Notes: generated from the sequence alone by a model not told the origin. Positions 48,557-57,895 are shown, numbered from the stretch's first letter. The stretch is DNA of 64,000 nt from Terfezia claveryi (GCA_015179025.1 WHUX01000210.1:27221-91220); one strand, 5' to 3'. Made by a program: numbers and translations.

Positions 48557-50030
48557 TTTTTTTTTTTTTTTTTTTTTTTTCCATCCTAGTAGCCCTCCTG
48601 CACAGGAAAAGAGACCGGCTTCATAAGGAAAACAACCACCGAGCTAGTAGTTTTATTGACTCTCCTATTCCCCCTCAGGAGCCACCTTGCCCCCATAATG
48701 CCTCTCATTCCTGTTCGTTTTACATCCTGTATTGTGTCCGCCATGGGTCTGTGGCATGAACCGCGAAGGCTTTCATATCGACAATCTCCTTGTAGAAAAC
48801 CTTTCTGGTTTTTTTTGTGTTTAATGACTTGGGATCTACTCACTGGTGAAGCTACTTGACGAACAGTAGCCTGTTTTATTTGGTTACGAGGGGGTGTAAC
48901 CAGAGCCACGTTCTTCCCACTTTTCTCCCAGACTCTGCCTTCGGGTTTTGAGTCTAACATCACAGTGTTTTCTTCTGTTTTCGCCGAGTGTGTGTCCTCC
49001 AGCACCTTCTTGTCCTTTGCTCCCTCTTCTTCCTCTGCTTCTTTACCATCACCACCTCCAACTCTCCTATCTACTTCCCTTTCTTCTACCGTTGGACTAG
49101 GGCCTGCTCGACCCCTAGCTTGACTTGTTCCTCTGATACTTCTTCCCAGACTTTATCTCTTCAGATTCAGCCTCGAGACTCCTCTCGTCTGGTGACCTAC
49201 TCTTTCTTCTTCCAGAATTCTGCCTCCTCAAGGAAAGTCAACATACCCCTGGATTTTTCCATAAATCGCTCCCTTGGTATATTTTTTTCCCAAGAAAAAT
49301 CCCGGTTAAGCTTTCGAATCTCTATCCGAAGCTCCTCAATTTAAGCCCCCCGTGATAGATACTTCTCCCTCTCCTCTGCGAGCATTTTCTGAAGTTCATC
49401 CTTTTCCTCTTCCACTCGTCCCATCTGTATTTTTAACTCCTCCCCCTCTTTTCTTGCAGTGGCGAGTCTCGAATCCAGAAGCTTTGCATGATCCCCAATT
49501 AATTTCAGCCCCCGCTCTGTAAACTTAACTCGTCCCTTCCAATCAGTCTCCTCATCACTCGACTCATCATCATCATCCTCTGAGCTCTCTTATTTCCCCT
49601 CAGGGACTATATTCGTATGGACCTTTCTCTGTTCCTTTTCTATCTCCATTCTCCTTAGACCTTCCATTAATCCTGGTCGCCTTCCCCCAACCCTTGATGT
49701 AGGTTCCAGGGCCTGTTTTGCAGCCATTGGTGTCGCCAACGGGGTTGCCCGTTGTCTCTGTTCAGGCTCCGGTGTTTTGGTATTCGGTGGGACCAGGTGT
49801 TCCCAGCTGGCGCCTGCCTTCTGGCCTTTGCCCTTTCTCGATTTCGGCATTGTTGCTGCCCTTGGATGTGCTATTCTGATAGCTGGCGTTGCAACGTGCC
49901 ACTCTAGTACCCTTCAAATTAGAACCTCGAGTGCAACCAATAACAGTTGCAGTGTGAAAAAAAATCCTTGACCAAGTCGCCCGGTCAAGCTCAACAGCGA
50001 TGAAAACTTGACCTCCTGGCAAAAATCAGA
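48557..50030 (-). mobile_element. Decayed LINE (Tad-like) copy with poly(A) tail
   Basis: The plus strand starts with 24 T (48557-48580), i.e. a minus-strand poly(A) tail. Immediately upstream on the minus strand is a degraded gag-like ORF1 (separate entry), beginning at an ATG at 49850 after a ~180-bp possible 5' leader. No ORF2 (endonuclease/reverse transcriptase) lies between ORF1 and the tail, so this copy ends early, as if an ORF1-only transcript had been polyadenylated and copied. The right boundary is approximate; I found no convincing target duplication. Confidence 0.6.
48586..49850 (-). pseudogene. LINE ORF1 (gag-like) pseudogene
   Basis: One frame runs from ATG 49850 (MPKSRKGKGQKAGASWEHLV) through an acidic stretch (SSEDDDDESSDEE) and a Glu/Lys-rich coiled-coil-like part, broken by TAA and TAG stops. 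A second frame (48586-49005) then ends in RWLLRGNRRVNKTTSSVVVF. The RWL...K-SS-VV block is typical of the domain before the zinc knuckles in fungal LINE ORF1 proteins; the knuckles are missing because the copy ends there. Stops such as GCT-TAA-ATT could be C-to-T changes of CAA. Confidence 0.6.
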
Positions 50031-51974
50031 TATTCTTGCTCACCTCCTCCTTCTTATAACGAATGCTGTAAATTCCGGCATCGGAAACCCGCTGGTTGTT
50101 GAGATCGACCAAGTGGGCTCGTCGTGCACGGTGTTGTCAGTGAAACTTGGTTGACTTTGGATAAAGTAAGGTAAAGGGGAAACGACTCTGGGACAGGGAA
50201 GTTTAAAAGGAGAGCAGAGACGTGTCTATTCATGAGATCTAGACATGCTTCCCTTCCCCGAGCTCGCTATGGAAGAGGAGGTCAATACTTGCCTGTATTC
50301 ACCCAGGCTATGTATGTGTATGCCCGGGATATTAGTATCGTAATAGAACGTCATGAATCATGGAACAAGCGGACTGCAAAGCAGAAACATGGTGACCAAA
50401 CGCCGTGCTAGTACATTAGCTTTTTTAACACCCCCTTATTCAATTTGCAAGCCTGAGGTGGTACAAGATATATAGACAGCTTCAGGGACCTCAATGTTGG
50501 CGTAATGAGATATTGCTGTTTCGTATCTCGGAGCGGAGAATAGAAATGACATAGTAAGAGGAAGGTGTGAAGGGAAGTCGAGTGCTACAGGGGGGAAGAG
50601 CGGATATTGGGTGTGTCATAATATACCTTTCTGAAGGTATTGCGAGCATGCTTGATGCGTTGAAGGATTACCAGACTCATTAAGGAGTGGGAAGTGTATT
50701 ATGAGACTAGATATTATCAGAATCAGGAAAAAAAAAATGAATTGCGGACATAAGTCCAAAGTTGGAGAAAAACGAGTTCCCCTCCAAATGCTCCTCAGAT
50801 AGGGCTTGGGGGTACTTCCCGCCTGGCATTGCGAGTCGAGAAAACCCTGGGATACTTCTGAGATCACTAATTCCTATTTTTGATGACTCTGGAGAAAATA
50901 GGAAGAAAGTGAGTTATTAAGTAAGCCTTTAAGACAGTCTCGTGACTATTTAGTTGTACCCTGAATATAAGATCCTAGTAGAGACTACAGTAGCCAGTCA
51001 GTACCCGAGTAAGGCGGTACCTAAGACTGTATGCCGAATGCCAGGGTGGTCTCAAATGAGGATCAATATCTGAGGTTGAATCCAAACATACATATTTCTT
51101 TTATTTTTTTCATCTCTTATTTTAAAAAAAGCTCAGTTCGTGTGCGGTCCCTTCAATTCTGAGACATATTGGGAGAGTAGATCGTGGATTAGCTTAATAC
51201 ATACTTTCTTTAATTTTCTCCACAGTTCTATTCTGAGTCGTACAGATATCTGTTTACAAAACTGTGAAAAGTGATCCCACACTACCACAGCCCCTCGCAC
51301 TTAGAGAAGGGTATAGAGAAGCCAAAAACCTCACCACGGGTGAGTCTGCATTCCCCAGCAGGCATGCGGAAACAGGAAGAGGTAGAGTAAGCGGGCGAGC
51401 GGTTGGATAGGGACAGTCTTTGGGAGGAGGAGTGAGGAATTGGAGAGCGCTGTCGCAATTGGTGAGAGGTGGAGGTGAAAAGAGGTGTTTAGTTTCGGGA
51501 TTCAAGGACTTGAAGGAGAGCTCTGGAGAACGGGACTTTCGAATTGAGGACTTTGGGATATGATATGGAAGCTCGAGTTAAGCGATATCGAGGAAGGCTC
51601 TGTTCACTCTCTGGTAGGCTGTACTACTGAGCTGCATATACAGAGGCTACATAGATGGGGGCTTGGCCAGCTTAATCATAGCAGTAGTCTGGTTGCCGCC
51701 TATGTATAGCAAAAGCGAAGTGATGCGAACGGCTAGTAGAGTCTTGGCATGAGACTACAGCACATGACCTTAAGGTTTTAGAGAATACAAGCTTCATATA
51801 CACATCGGCTCACTCCGCAAGAGGTAACCTGTCACCTCACTTGGACAGAAGCGCTAGTACATAACCATTGGTGATAACTTGAATGCGAGTACTGAATTAT
51901 AGAAGAAGAAAAATCACTGGTCGGGTATGTCTGACAGCTCATACCTCTCTCCCGGTTACGAAATTACCCTCAAC
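50031..51974. other. Intergenic, no supported gene
   Basis: No coding or RNA gene recognised. A partial dispersed motif (GTAGTCTGGTTG) is at 51684-51695. Confidence 0.45.
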
Positions 51975-52079
51975 TGGCTTGCAGTCTTTTTTTTTTATTT
52001 TTAAAATACTCATTACTCCTATTCGATCCCAGTAAGGGGACCATGAGGGGCCACCCGGAAAACCAATTGGCTTGCAGTC
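51975..52079 (-). mobile_element. Short LINE 3' end with 12-bp target duplication
   Basis: An 81-bp insert (51987-52067) is flanked by TGGCTTGCAGTC at 51975-51986 and 52068-52079. It begins with a T-rich tract, i.e. a minus-strand A-rich tail, and the rest matches the reverse complement of the LINE 3' end at 53700-53785 (shared AAAATACT, TTACTCC, CCATGAGG, GCCACCCGG). A severely 5'-truncated LINE insertion made by target-primed reverse transcription explains all of this. Confidence 0.8.
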
Positions 52080-52266
52080 GACGGGTAGCACTGCACATCA
52101 ATGAGTCTTCTGTCTGTACATCTACAAATTAGCCGGCATCATGAATGTAAGGTTTGAGTTATAGCGAATTACATGAACACCGACATAGAAGAAGCATGCT
52201 ATCAACACCAAATCACAGTGTATGTCAATCGTAATATTAGGAAGGCAACCAAGCGGTACTCCTTGA

Positions 52267-52430
52267 GTCTTATCTGATGCCCGCGGGTGTCGCTATTCAG
52301 GGCTGGTACATTAGTTTGCCAACTATAACCTCCTTGGCTATATAGCCTGCCTTCTGACTGGGAAATGACTTCATATGAAGGGTTTCCTTCTTATCAAGTG
52401 ACCCTTGCTGTTCGCGGGTTATGTATTACG
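52267..52430 (+). repeat. Third, isolated copy of the cassette-internal repeat
   Basis: This starts CTTATCTGATGCCC and matches the segments at ~55275 and ~57214 in the tandem cassettes (shared GGGTGTCGCTAT, TTCTGACTGGGAA, TTCATATGAAGGG). The frame corresponding to the small hydrophobic protein is shifted here, so it is a relic. Confidence 0.75.
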
Positions 52431-52629
52431 GTTTGTGTCAGGCTTTTCAGTGCTTCATTTCCCCTGCCCAGGTGGCACGCAGAATTTTTGGGCGACAGCT
52501 GTCTATACTGGGATGTTGTAGCTGCCGTGAATGGGGGTGCGAATACGAGTGTAGGAAACTCAAGCTCTCAGCTCACAAAACCTGAGAGGGAACGCCAATG
52601 AGAGTAGTGGAGCTGCGATTGACTCCACA

Positions 52630-53280
52630 ATGCACAAGGGGTTCCTCACAACACTTAAACCTAGGATTCTCGCCCAAACCCCAGTCGTTCCAACCGGCCC
52701 TATGCATATACGTAAAGATCAGGAAGACATTCTAGGTCGTACCCTCCTCCATTATGCCGCTTCAAATCCCCATGCACACTCTTCAGTTTTAGTAGGCCAA
52801 AGTATAGGTGCAGCTCTTCTAGAGAACCCGGGACTATGATCATCTACCCTACTGCGGTATGGTTTGGAAATTCTAAATTTGTGCATTGTTGTTGGAAGGG
52901 GGCACAGAGGCAGAAGTCTACGGACCTGATGGTATGGGCCCTCTACATTTTGCTGCTGCTACGGAAGGTGACGGTTGGACGTCTTCATCATCAATTTGAT
53001 AACCATGAGGTTGCATAGCTCATTTTGAAGCTGGCACTGTGAAGCCCAAGACAACTTCAAACGGACACCACCATATTGGGTGGCATCTCGTGGGCGAGTC
53101 AACATTCTGAAGGCACTTCTCGACAACGGCGCCTTCACTCGAGGCAGGGAGAGCTATGGAAGAATTCACTCCACCTTGCTGTCTTAAAAGGAACCAACGC
53201 CTGAAATGGCGGTGGATGGTATGGAGTTCAACCCAATATTTATTGAAACTCCTTGCCATAGAGAGACCTCAGATTACGCT
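52630..53280 (+). pseudogene. Frameshifted ankyrin-repeat gene relic
   Basis: Ankyrin-like fragments appear in order in different frames: DILGRTLLHYAASNP (about 52725), then GMGPLHFAAATEGDG (about 52935), then ASRGRVNILKALLDNGAFT (about 53085), followed by LHLAVLKG in yet another frame. This is the spacing and sequence of successive ankyrin repeats in one gene broken by small indels. Ankyrin proteins of fungi are often NLR-like or effector-processing proteins, but nothing of any N-terminal domain is left here. Confidence 0.65.
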
Positions 53281-53329
53281 CGATACATTGGGATCAAGGC
53301 CTTAGGGGGCCGTACAGTGTTAGGCCTTG

Positions 53330-53796
53330 CAGTCAGCATCGATTAACAGCCTGAGCAGCCATCCATGAGCCCGAGTGTCGGGACAACTCGGATTGGACTC
53401 GCGGTCACATTACGTTCGAATGCCCAGGGTTCGAACGCGAAAGAGCCCTCCTCTTCGGAAACAAGGACAGATGGGAAGAGCTGGACAAGCCAGAGTGGAG
53501 GAAGGAAGGAGAGGAGAGCAGAGGCATTCGGAACCCTGCCTCTGCTGAAGCAATCCGCTTGGAAAGATAGTTAGCTGTCCAAGGCGATGAATCAAGGGAA
53601 GATACTCGGCTTGTCCGTTAATGACAGCACAGGGCCTCTCGCATAAGTCAGTTATTTATGTATCTAGAGCGTACAGGTCGGCAGATTAACTTGCTCCACC
53701 CCTGAATCCACCCGGGTTTCCGGGTGGCTCCTCATGGCCCCCCCTGACGGGGCCGCATTGGAGTAACAAGTATTTTTTTTTAAAAAAAAAAAAAAT
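53330..53796 (+). mobile_element. LINE 3' fragment with terminal hairpin and A-rich tail
   Basis: A plus-strand frame reads HITFECPGFERERALLFGNK and WEELDKPEW, resembling the His/Cys region at the C-terminus of fungal LINE polymerases. Then come ~120 bp of 3' UTR, a hairpin CCACCCGGGTTTCCGGGTGG (about 53706-53725) and a mixed T/A tail ending near 53795. CAAGGCGAT occurs at ~53580 and just after the tail (~53797); if it is a target duplication, the inserted piece is only the last ~210 bp and the coding part belongs to another copy. Confidence 0.55.
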
Positions 53797-53808
53797 CAAG
53801 GCGATATA

Positions 53809-54634
53809 TCGTAGAAATTGTCCGATAAGATAGTATATTGTTTAAGACAGTAATTGCGAATAGGACGGTGGCAGAACAATGTTGCAAAAGACATTGAGGG
53901 GTACCGCCAATAAGGAGCATTTATAAGGTTCGCGATTCCAAATGGTGAAGTATTGTTACGATTACAACTATTAGACGTATGTATTAATAAGCCCTTTAAA
54001 GACCGAGTCAAAAGCATTATCAGAATAAAACAAGTGGATAACAGGTAAGGCACTTCAATCCAGAGCATAGAATAATGTGCTAACAGGAATACAGCAAAGT
54101 ATACTGCTTCAGAGCACCGTATCCTTATTACTCAATGGGTTGGCGAGGCTTGGGAAGTGCTCTCCAATGATCTGAAGGAGTCTATTGTTCGGCCATTTCG
54201 AAAATAAATGTGGCATAACAATTGCACTTGATGGCAGCGAGGATAGTGATATTAATATTAGAGGATTGGAGGGATATACTGTTGGCACCCAGAATTCAGA
54301 AAGCGAAGATACTAGTTCGGCTTCTGATGATGAGTATGAGCCTGGTCCAATTCTAGAGATGAAGGTGTAGTGAGCGAGGGAGATGCAGTTGGTGAGGAAG
54401 ATGCAGTAGGTGGGGAAGATGCAGTAGGTGGGGAAGTTCAAGCATAATGGTTGAGCGGATAGAGCGTTAAATTCAATAGCCAGACCCCGTTACATAGTGA
54501 TATAAGATAGTAACTGTATTTAGGATAGTATCTGTATTTACGACAGTTATCGCGAATAGGACGGTGAGGATGCTTAGGGCAAAAACCAACATACTGTGTT
54601 TAAGACGGCAGGCTTATCGGACAATTTTCTACGG
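53809..54634 (+). mobile_element. Pogo/Tigger-like transposon remnant, 826 bp
   Basis: Inverted ends of ~21 bp (CGTAGAAATTGTCCGATAAG on the left; CTTATCGGACAATTTTCTAC on the right, one extra T) are flanked by TA on both sides (53807-53808 and 54635-54636). Subterminal direct repeats near 53846 and 54543 share GCGAATAGGACGGTG or close forms. The interior holds only the C-terminal tail of a DDE transposase, so the element is internally deleted. TA duplications fit the Tc1/mariner-pogo group. Confidence 0.75.
54102..54447 (+). pseudogene. C-terminal fragment of a DDE (pogo/Tigger) transposase
   Basis: One frame reads HRILITQWVGEAWEVLSNDL to a stop near 54210. An overlapping frame continues CGITIALDGSEDSDINIRGL and an acidic tail, then a frameshift leads into three copies of EDAVGG. 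The block ITQWVGEAWE...F-K-CGI...DGSED...I-GL is the usual end of DDE_1-family transposases. The catalytic domain is absent. Confidence 0.7.
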
Positions 54635-55211
54635 TATGCGGCAACAGGAGGAATGGGAAGGAAAAGGAGGAGTACGCTTCCTTCCAGTAATATGTAAACG
54701 AAAATTCGGGTAGGATCATATGGTATGTCTTATTCAATTGGAGGAGTTGACTGTACAGTTTTGTTTTGTCAAAATCATGTTTTACCGAGTTGAGGGTAAC
54801 GTCTTCTTGTATTGGCCCGTGAGACTTCATATGGGCTACTGGGATTTTTTTTTGAGGGGGGATCAGTACTCATATTTATACTATCTTATTATGACTGGTG
54901 GCGTATCCGCGAGCAATATCCCGGCTGGATTGTCCAATCCTAGATACATGATCCTCTTTCTTCCCCCTTTTTTTCTTTTCCCTTAAAAAACATTTTCCGA
55001 GCTCTATACCGCAATAGCAAAATCATAGAAAAATCAAGTCTGTAGAAAGGAATATAGGAAAATATACGCTGCTCTGCACGACTCCGGGTCTTCCTAATCT
55101 CCTCCCACTGCCTCCCCTTTTCATTTCCCGACTTCCCTGCATTGCCAATCCTCTACTTTTCCAATCTTATACAACTAATATCTGAATGGGCCCTTGCCTG
55201 TAACAACGTAC

Positions 55212-55343
55212 ATGAGTCGCTTGAGTGTATTCATCCTATTCTTTTACCTACCGGCTACTGCGGTGATCGTGAAGACTTATCTGATGCCCACGGGTGTCGC
55301 TATGCAGGGCTGGTGCAACTATAACCCCTCCTTGGCTCTATAG
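55212..55343 (+). pseudogene. Truncated small hydrophobic protein (cassette A)
   Basis: Starts MSRLSVFILFFYLPATAVIV like the copy-B protein but is cut at 43 residues by a stop after a ~10-bp loss (the ACCAGTTTGCC stretch is missing). The continuation (PSDWELTSYEGVPS) survives in another frame. Confidence 0.55.
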
Positions 55344-55803
55344 TCTGCCTTCTGACTGGGAATTGACATCATATGAAGGGGTTCCTTCTCAAGTGATCCT
55401 TGCTGTTCACGAATTATTACGGAATATATCAGGCCTTTCAGCACATTATTTCCCCAGCCCAGGTGGCATGGTCTCTGTTGGAGCGGGAAGATGCCAGCCG
55501 GTGGTTGCAATTTCAGGCATATACATCAGCTTGCCTATCTCTACTCTCTCCTTTTCCCTTAAGCTGATTTCTTATTCTTGATTTCTCCGCTACTCACATC
55601 AGCGTTTGATTATCTGTGTCTATGCCTGCCCCGGCCATACATAGGTCAAATTCTTCTTTTATAGTATGGCCATTTGCCTACGGCCATATGCATATGACAG
55701 TATATAGCTACATGTTTTTCCATCTTCTAAGCCTCAAGATCCATTCAAAACACATACACACTGTAACACACACCACGCATATAGATACAGAAAGCCCACC
55801 ACA

Positions 55804-55959
55804 ATGACTCTCACTACCGATACCCTTATCACCGAGACCGTTAACTATAGCAAACAGGAATGGGCCTATTGCCAATGTGGGGCAATAATGCCTAAGTATG
55901 GGGTTTGCCCGAATTGTGGGGCTAGTTATACCAATGGAGTTTTAATTAGGCCGCACTAA
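55804..55959 (+). CDS. Zinc-ribbon microprotein, cassette A (51 residues)
   Basis: ATG in the context CACAATG; the frame is intact. The N-terminal leader MTLTTDTLITETV is shared with three other copies. It is followed by EWAYCQCGAIMP and VCPNCGASY: two Cys pairs ~10 residues apart, a minimal zinc ribbon. The first pair has lost one codon (C-x-C instead of C-x2-C in copy B), which may impair metal binding. The upstream 150 bp (TATATAGCTACATG, then CACACTGTAACACAC) are conserved with copy B, so the promoter was duplicated too. No function is known to me. Confidence 0.55.
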   Translation: MTLTTDTLITETVNYSKQEWAYCQCGAIMPKYGVCPNCGASYTNGVLIRPH

Positions 55960-56162
55960 GCCTCCCAACTTCGGTTATTTAGAGATTAGGATGGACGGAC
56001 TAATACCTTTTGCATTTGCCTGTGCTTAAGAATTGAAAGTTTGTTTGAAGATTAATTTTGCAATTTATATGCTCTTACTTGCCAATGCCAATGACATGAC
56101 TTCTTAATTATCCCATTCCCGCCTTGTGAGACTCCAGTCCATTGGTATCGCACACACATATA

Positions 56163-56248
56163 TGTTCTGGGCCGTTGCGCAATTCAGGCCATTCCGGAAT
56201 GGCCTGAATTATACCGGAACGGACTGGATTCTTCAACGGCGCAGAACA
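56163..56248. mobile_element. 86-bp miniature element related to the 30.5-kb element
   Basis: The ends TGTTCTGGGCCGTTG and CAACGGCGCAGAACA are inverted with one mismatch. The first 12 bases equal the left terminus of the element at 30462. It sits in a TATA/TAAA context and is absent from the equivalent site of cassette B (~58125), which serves as an empty site. The centre (56181-56210) is a perfect 30-bp palindrome. Confidence 0.75.
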
Positions 56249-56280
56249 TAAATATTTATAGAAACATAATTCTTACCAAA

Positions 56281-56391
56281 ATGACTCTCACTACCGGTAC
56301 CTTCAACATTGGGAATATAGCAACAGGAATAATAGATTCTATGCGAGTTCTGCAAAGCAGCAGAATCCAAGAAAGAATGAGGCTTGCCTGA
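56281..56391 (+). pseudogene. Decayed second zinc-ribbon copy, cassette A
   Basis: Starts MTLTTGTFNIG, matching the shared leader, and stops after 36 residues. A shifted frame within it reads CEFCKAAESKKE, the expected first half of the ribbon, so a small indel broke the gene. Confidence 0.6.
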
Positions 56392-56654
56392 GTTTTTGGC
56401 TCCCCTCACTGCGTTCTAGGCTAGTCAGCAGGCCTGGAATGAAAATTCCTGTATGTATTCGAGAGGTGTGATTATGGGGCAAATGAGGAAGAGTATGGAG
56501 TTTGAATTTATATGCACCCCTTAAAATATTTGCAAATAAATGGAATTCTGATTGGCTTCAAGAAAGGATCTATATATATTGTGACTATCAGTTCTACTGA
56601 GTGAGGACAGCCACTTATTCTATTTTTACCTTTGATTCTCACTTCCTGGACTCT

Positions 56655-56749
56655 CCTCTTTGGCCGGGAGGGGAAACCCTTGAAATTATGAATCCACCCG
56701 GATTTGCGGGTGGACCAAACAGGTGTAATGAATATTTTAAAAAAATTAC
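56655..56749 (+). mobile_element. LINE 3' end between the two cassettes
   Basis: Contains the hairpin CCACCCGGATTTGCGGGTGG (56695-56714) and an A-rich tail (TATTTTAAAAAAATT), matching the LINE 3' ends at 53.7 and 52.0 kb. It lies exactly at the cassette junction. Confidence 0.65.
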
Positions 56750-57150
56750 GAGTTGAGGGTAACTTCTACTTTTATGGGCTACTGGGATTTTTTTTGAGAT
56801 GGGAATTAGTACCCATATCTATGATATCTTAATTAACTGGGGGCGTAGCAGGAGCCAGACTAGATTGTCCAACCCCTGAGCTGCGCCAGCTCCTAGGTAC
56901 ATGATCCTCTTCCTTCTCCTTTTTTCCCCCCCCCCTTGAAAAACATTCTCCGAGCTCCATTCCGCAATAGCAAAATCATAGAAAATCCAAGTCTGTAGAA
57001 AGGGATGCTGCTGTGCACCACTCCAGGTCTTCCAATGCTCCGCCCACTGCCTCCCCTTTTCATTTCCCCACTTCCCTGCATTGCCAACCCTCTACTTTTC
57101 CAATCTTATACAACTAATATCTGAACGGGCCCTTGCCTGTAACGACGTAC

Positions 57151-57393
57151 ATGAGCCCCTTGAGTGTATTCATCCTATTCTTTTACCTACCGGCTAGTAC
57201 GGTGATCGTGAAGACTTATCTGATGCCCACGGGTGTCGCTATACAGCGCTGGTGCACCAGTTTGCCAACTATAACCCCTCTTTGGCTCTATAGCGTGCCT
57301 TCTGACTGGGAATTGACTTCATATGAAGGGGTTCCTTCTTACCAAGTGATATTTGCTGTTCGCCAGTTCGCATCATTTCCCCAGCCCAGGTGA
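57151..57393 (+). CDS. Small hydrophobic protein, cassette B (80 residues)
   Basis: From the first ATG the frame reads MSPLSVFILFFYLPASTVIV, an N-terminal hydrophobic segment that could be a signal anchor, then a Leu/Tyr/Trp-rich part (SVPSDWELTSYEGVPSYQ). It is in the same orientation as, and ~320 bp before, the zinc-ribbon gene. The segment KTYLMPTGVAIQ to YEGVPSYQ recurs in three genomic copies, of which only this one keeps the frame. Coding status is uncertain: conservation may be at DNA level only. Confidence 0.35.
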   Translation: MSPLSVFILFFYLPASTVIVKTYLMPTGVAIQRWCTSLPTITPLWLYSVPSDWELTSYEGVPSYQVIFAVRQFASFPQPR

Positions 57394-57712
57394 CATGGTC
57401 TCTGTTGGAGCAGGAAGATGCCAGCCGGTGGTTGCAATTTCAGGCATATACGTTAGCTTGCCTATCTCTACTCTCTCCTTTTCCCTATAAGGCTATTTCT
57501 CCGCTGTGCTATTTGACTCACATCAGCGTTTGATTATCTGTGTCTATGCCTGCCCCGGCCATACATAGGTCAAATTCTTTTATAGTATGGCCATATATAT
57601 GGCATTATTTAGCTACATGTTTTTGCATCTTCTAAGCCTCCAAATCCATACATACATTGATAACACATACACACTGTAACACACCACACATAGATACAGA
57701 AAGCCCACCACA

Positions 57713-57895
57713 ATGACTCTCACTAGCGATACCTCCATTACCGAGACCGTCGACGACAGCAAAATAGAGGAATGGATCTATTGCCCAAACTGTGGGGCAA
57801 AAAAGCCTAAGTTTCTGCGTTGTTTGACTTGTGGATTGTACCCTCCAGTGCCTCCATGGTTAGGAGGGCGTGCAACCAGTCTAGGGTTCTACTAG
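57713..57895 (+). CDS. Zinc-ribbon microprotein, cassette B (60 residues)
   Basis: An intact frame. The leader MTLTSDTSITETVDDSKIEE is followed by WIYCPNCGAKKPKFLRCLTCG: two CxxC(G) knuckles nine residues apart, a textbook minimal zinc ribbon. The tail is Pro/Gly-rich (YPPVPPWLGGRATSLGFY). No signal peptide or membrane segment. Ribbons of this type occur in RNA-polymerase-associated, ribosomal and adaptor proteins, but no specific family is recognisable. Leader and promoter are conserved in paralogues while the C-terminus differs. Confidence 0.6.
   Translation: MTLTSDTSITETVDDSKIEEWIYCPNCGAKKPKFLRCLTCGLYPPVPPWLGGRATSLGFY

Larger units (their letters stand above)
54787..56652 (+). repeat. Tandem cassette, copy A
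   Basis: This starts GAGTTGAGGGTAAC and runs to about TCACTTCCTGGACT. It aligns with copy B (56750-58632) along its length with scattered differences. It contains a broken small hydrophobic frame, an intact zinc-ribbon frame and a decayed second ribbon copy. Private changes are an 86-bp miniature transposon and the absence of a ~215-bp stretch found in copy B. Confidence 0.8.

Noticed and set aside
51987..53796. A 1.8-kb transposon with ~60-bp terminal inverted repeats
   Set aside because: The inverted similarity is real but better explained by two LINE 3' ends in opposite orientation; the left one has its own 12-bp target duplication.
54446..54495. tRNA-like sequence (GGTTGAGCGGATAGAGCG)
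   Set aside because: It resembles a D-arm but lacks a B-box and acceptor stem; it lies inside the pogo-like element.
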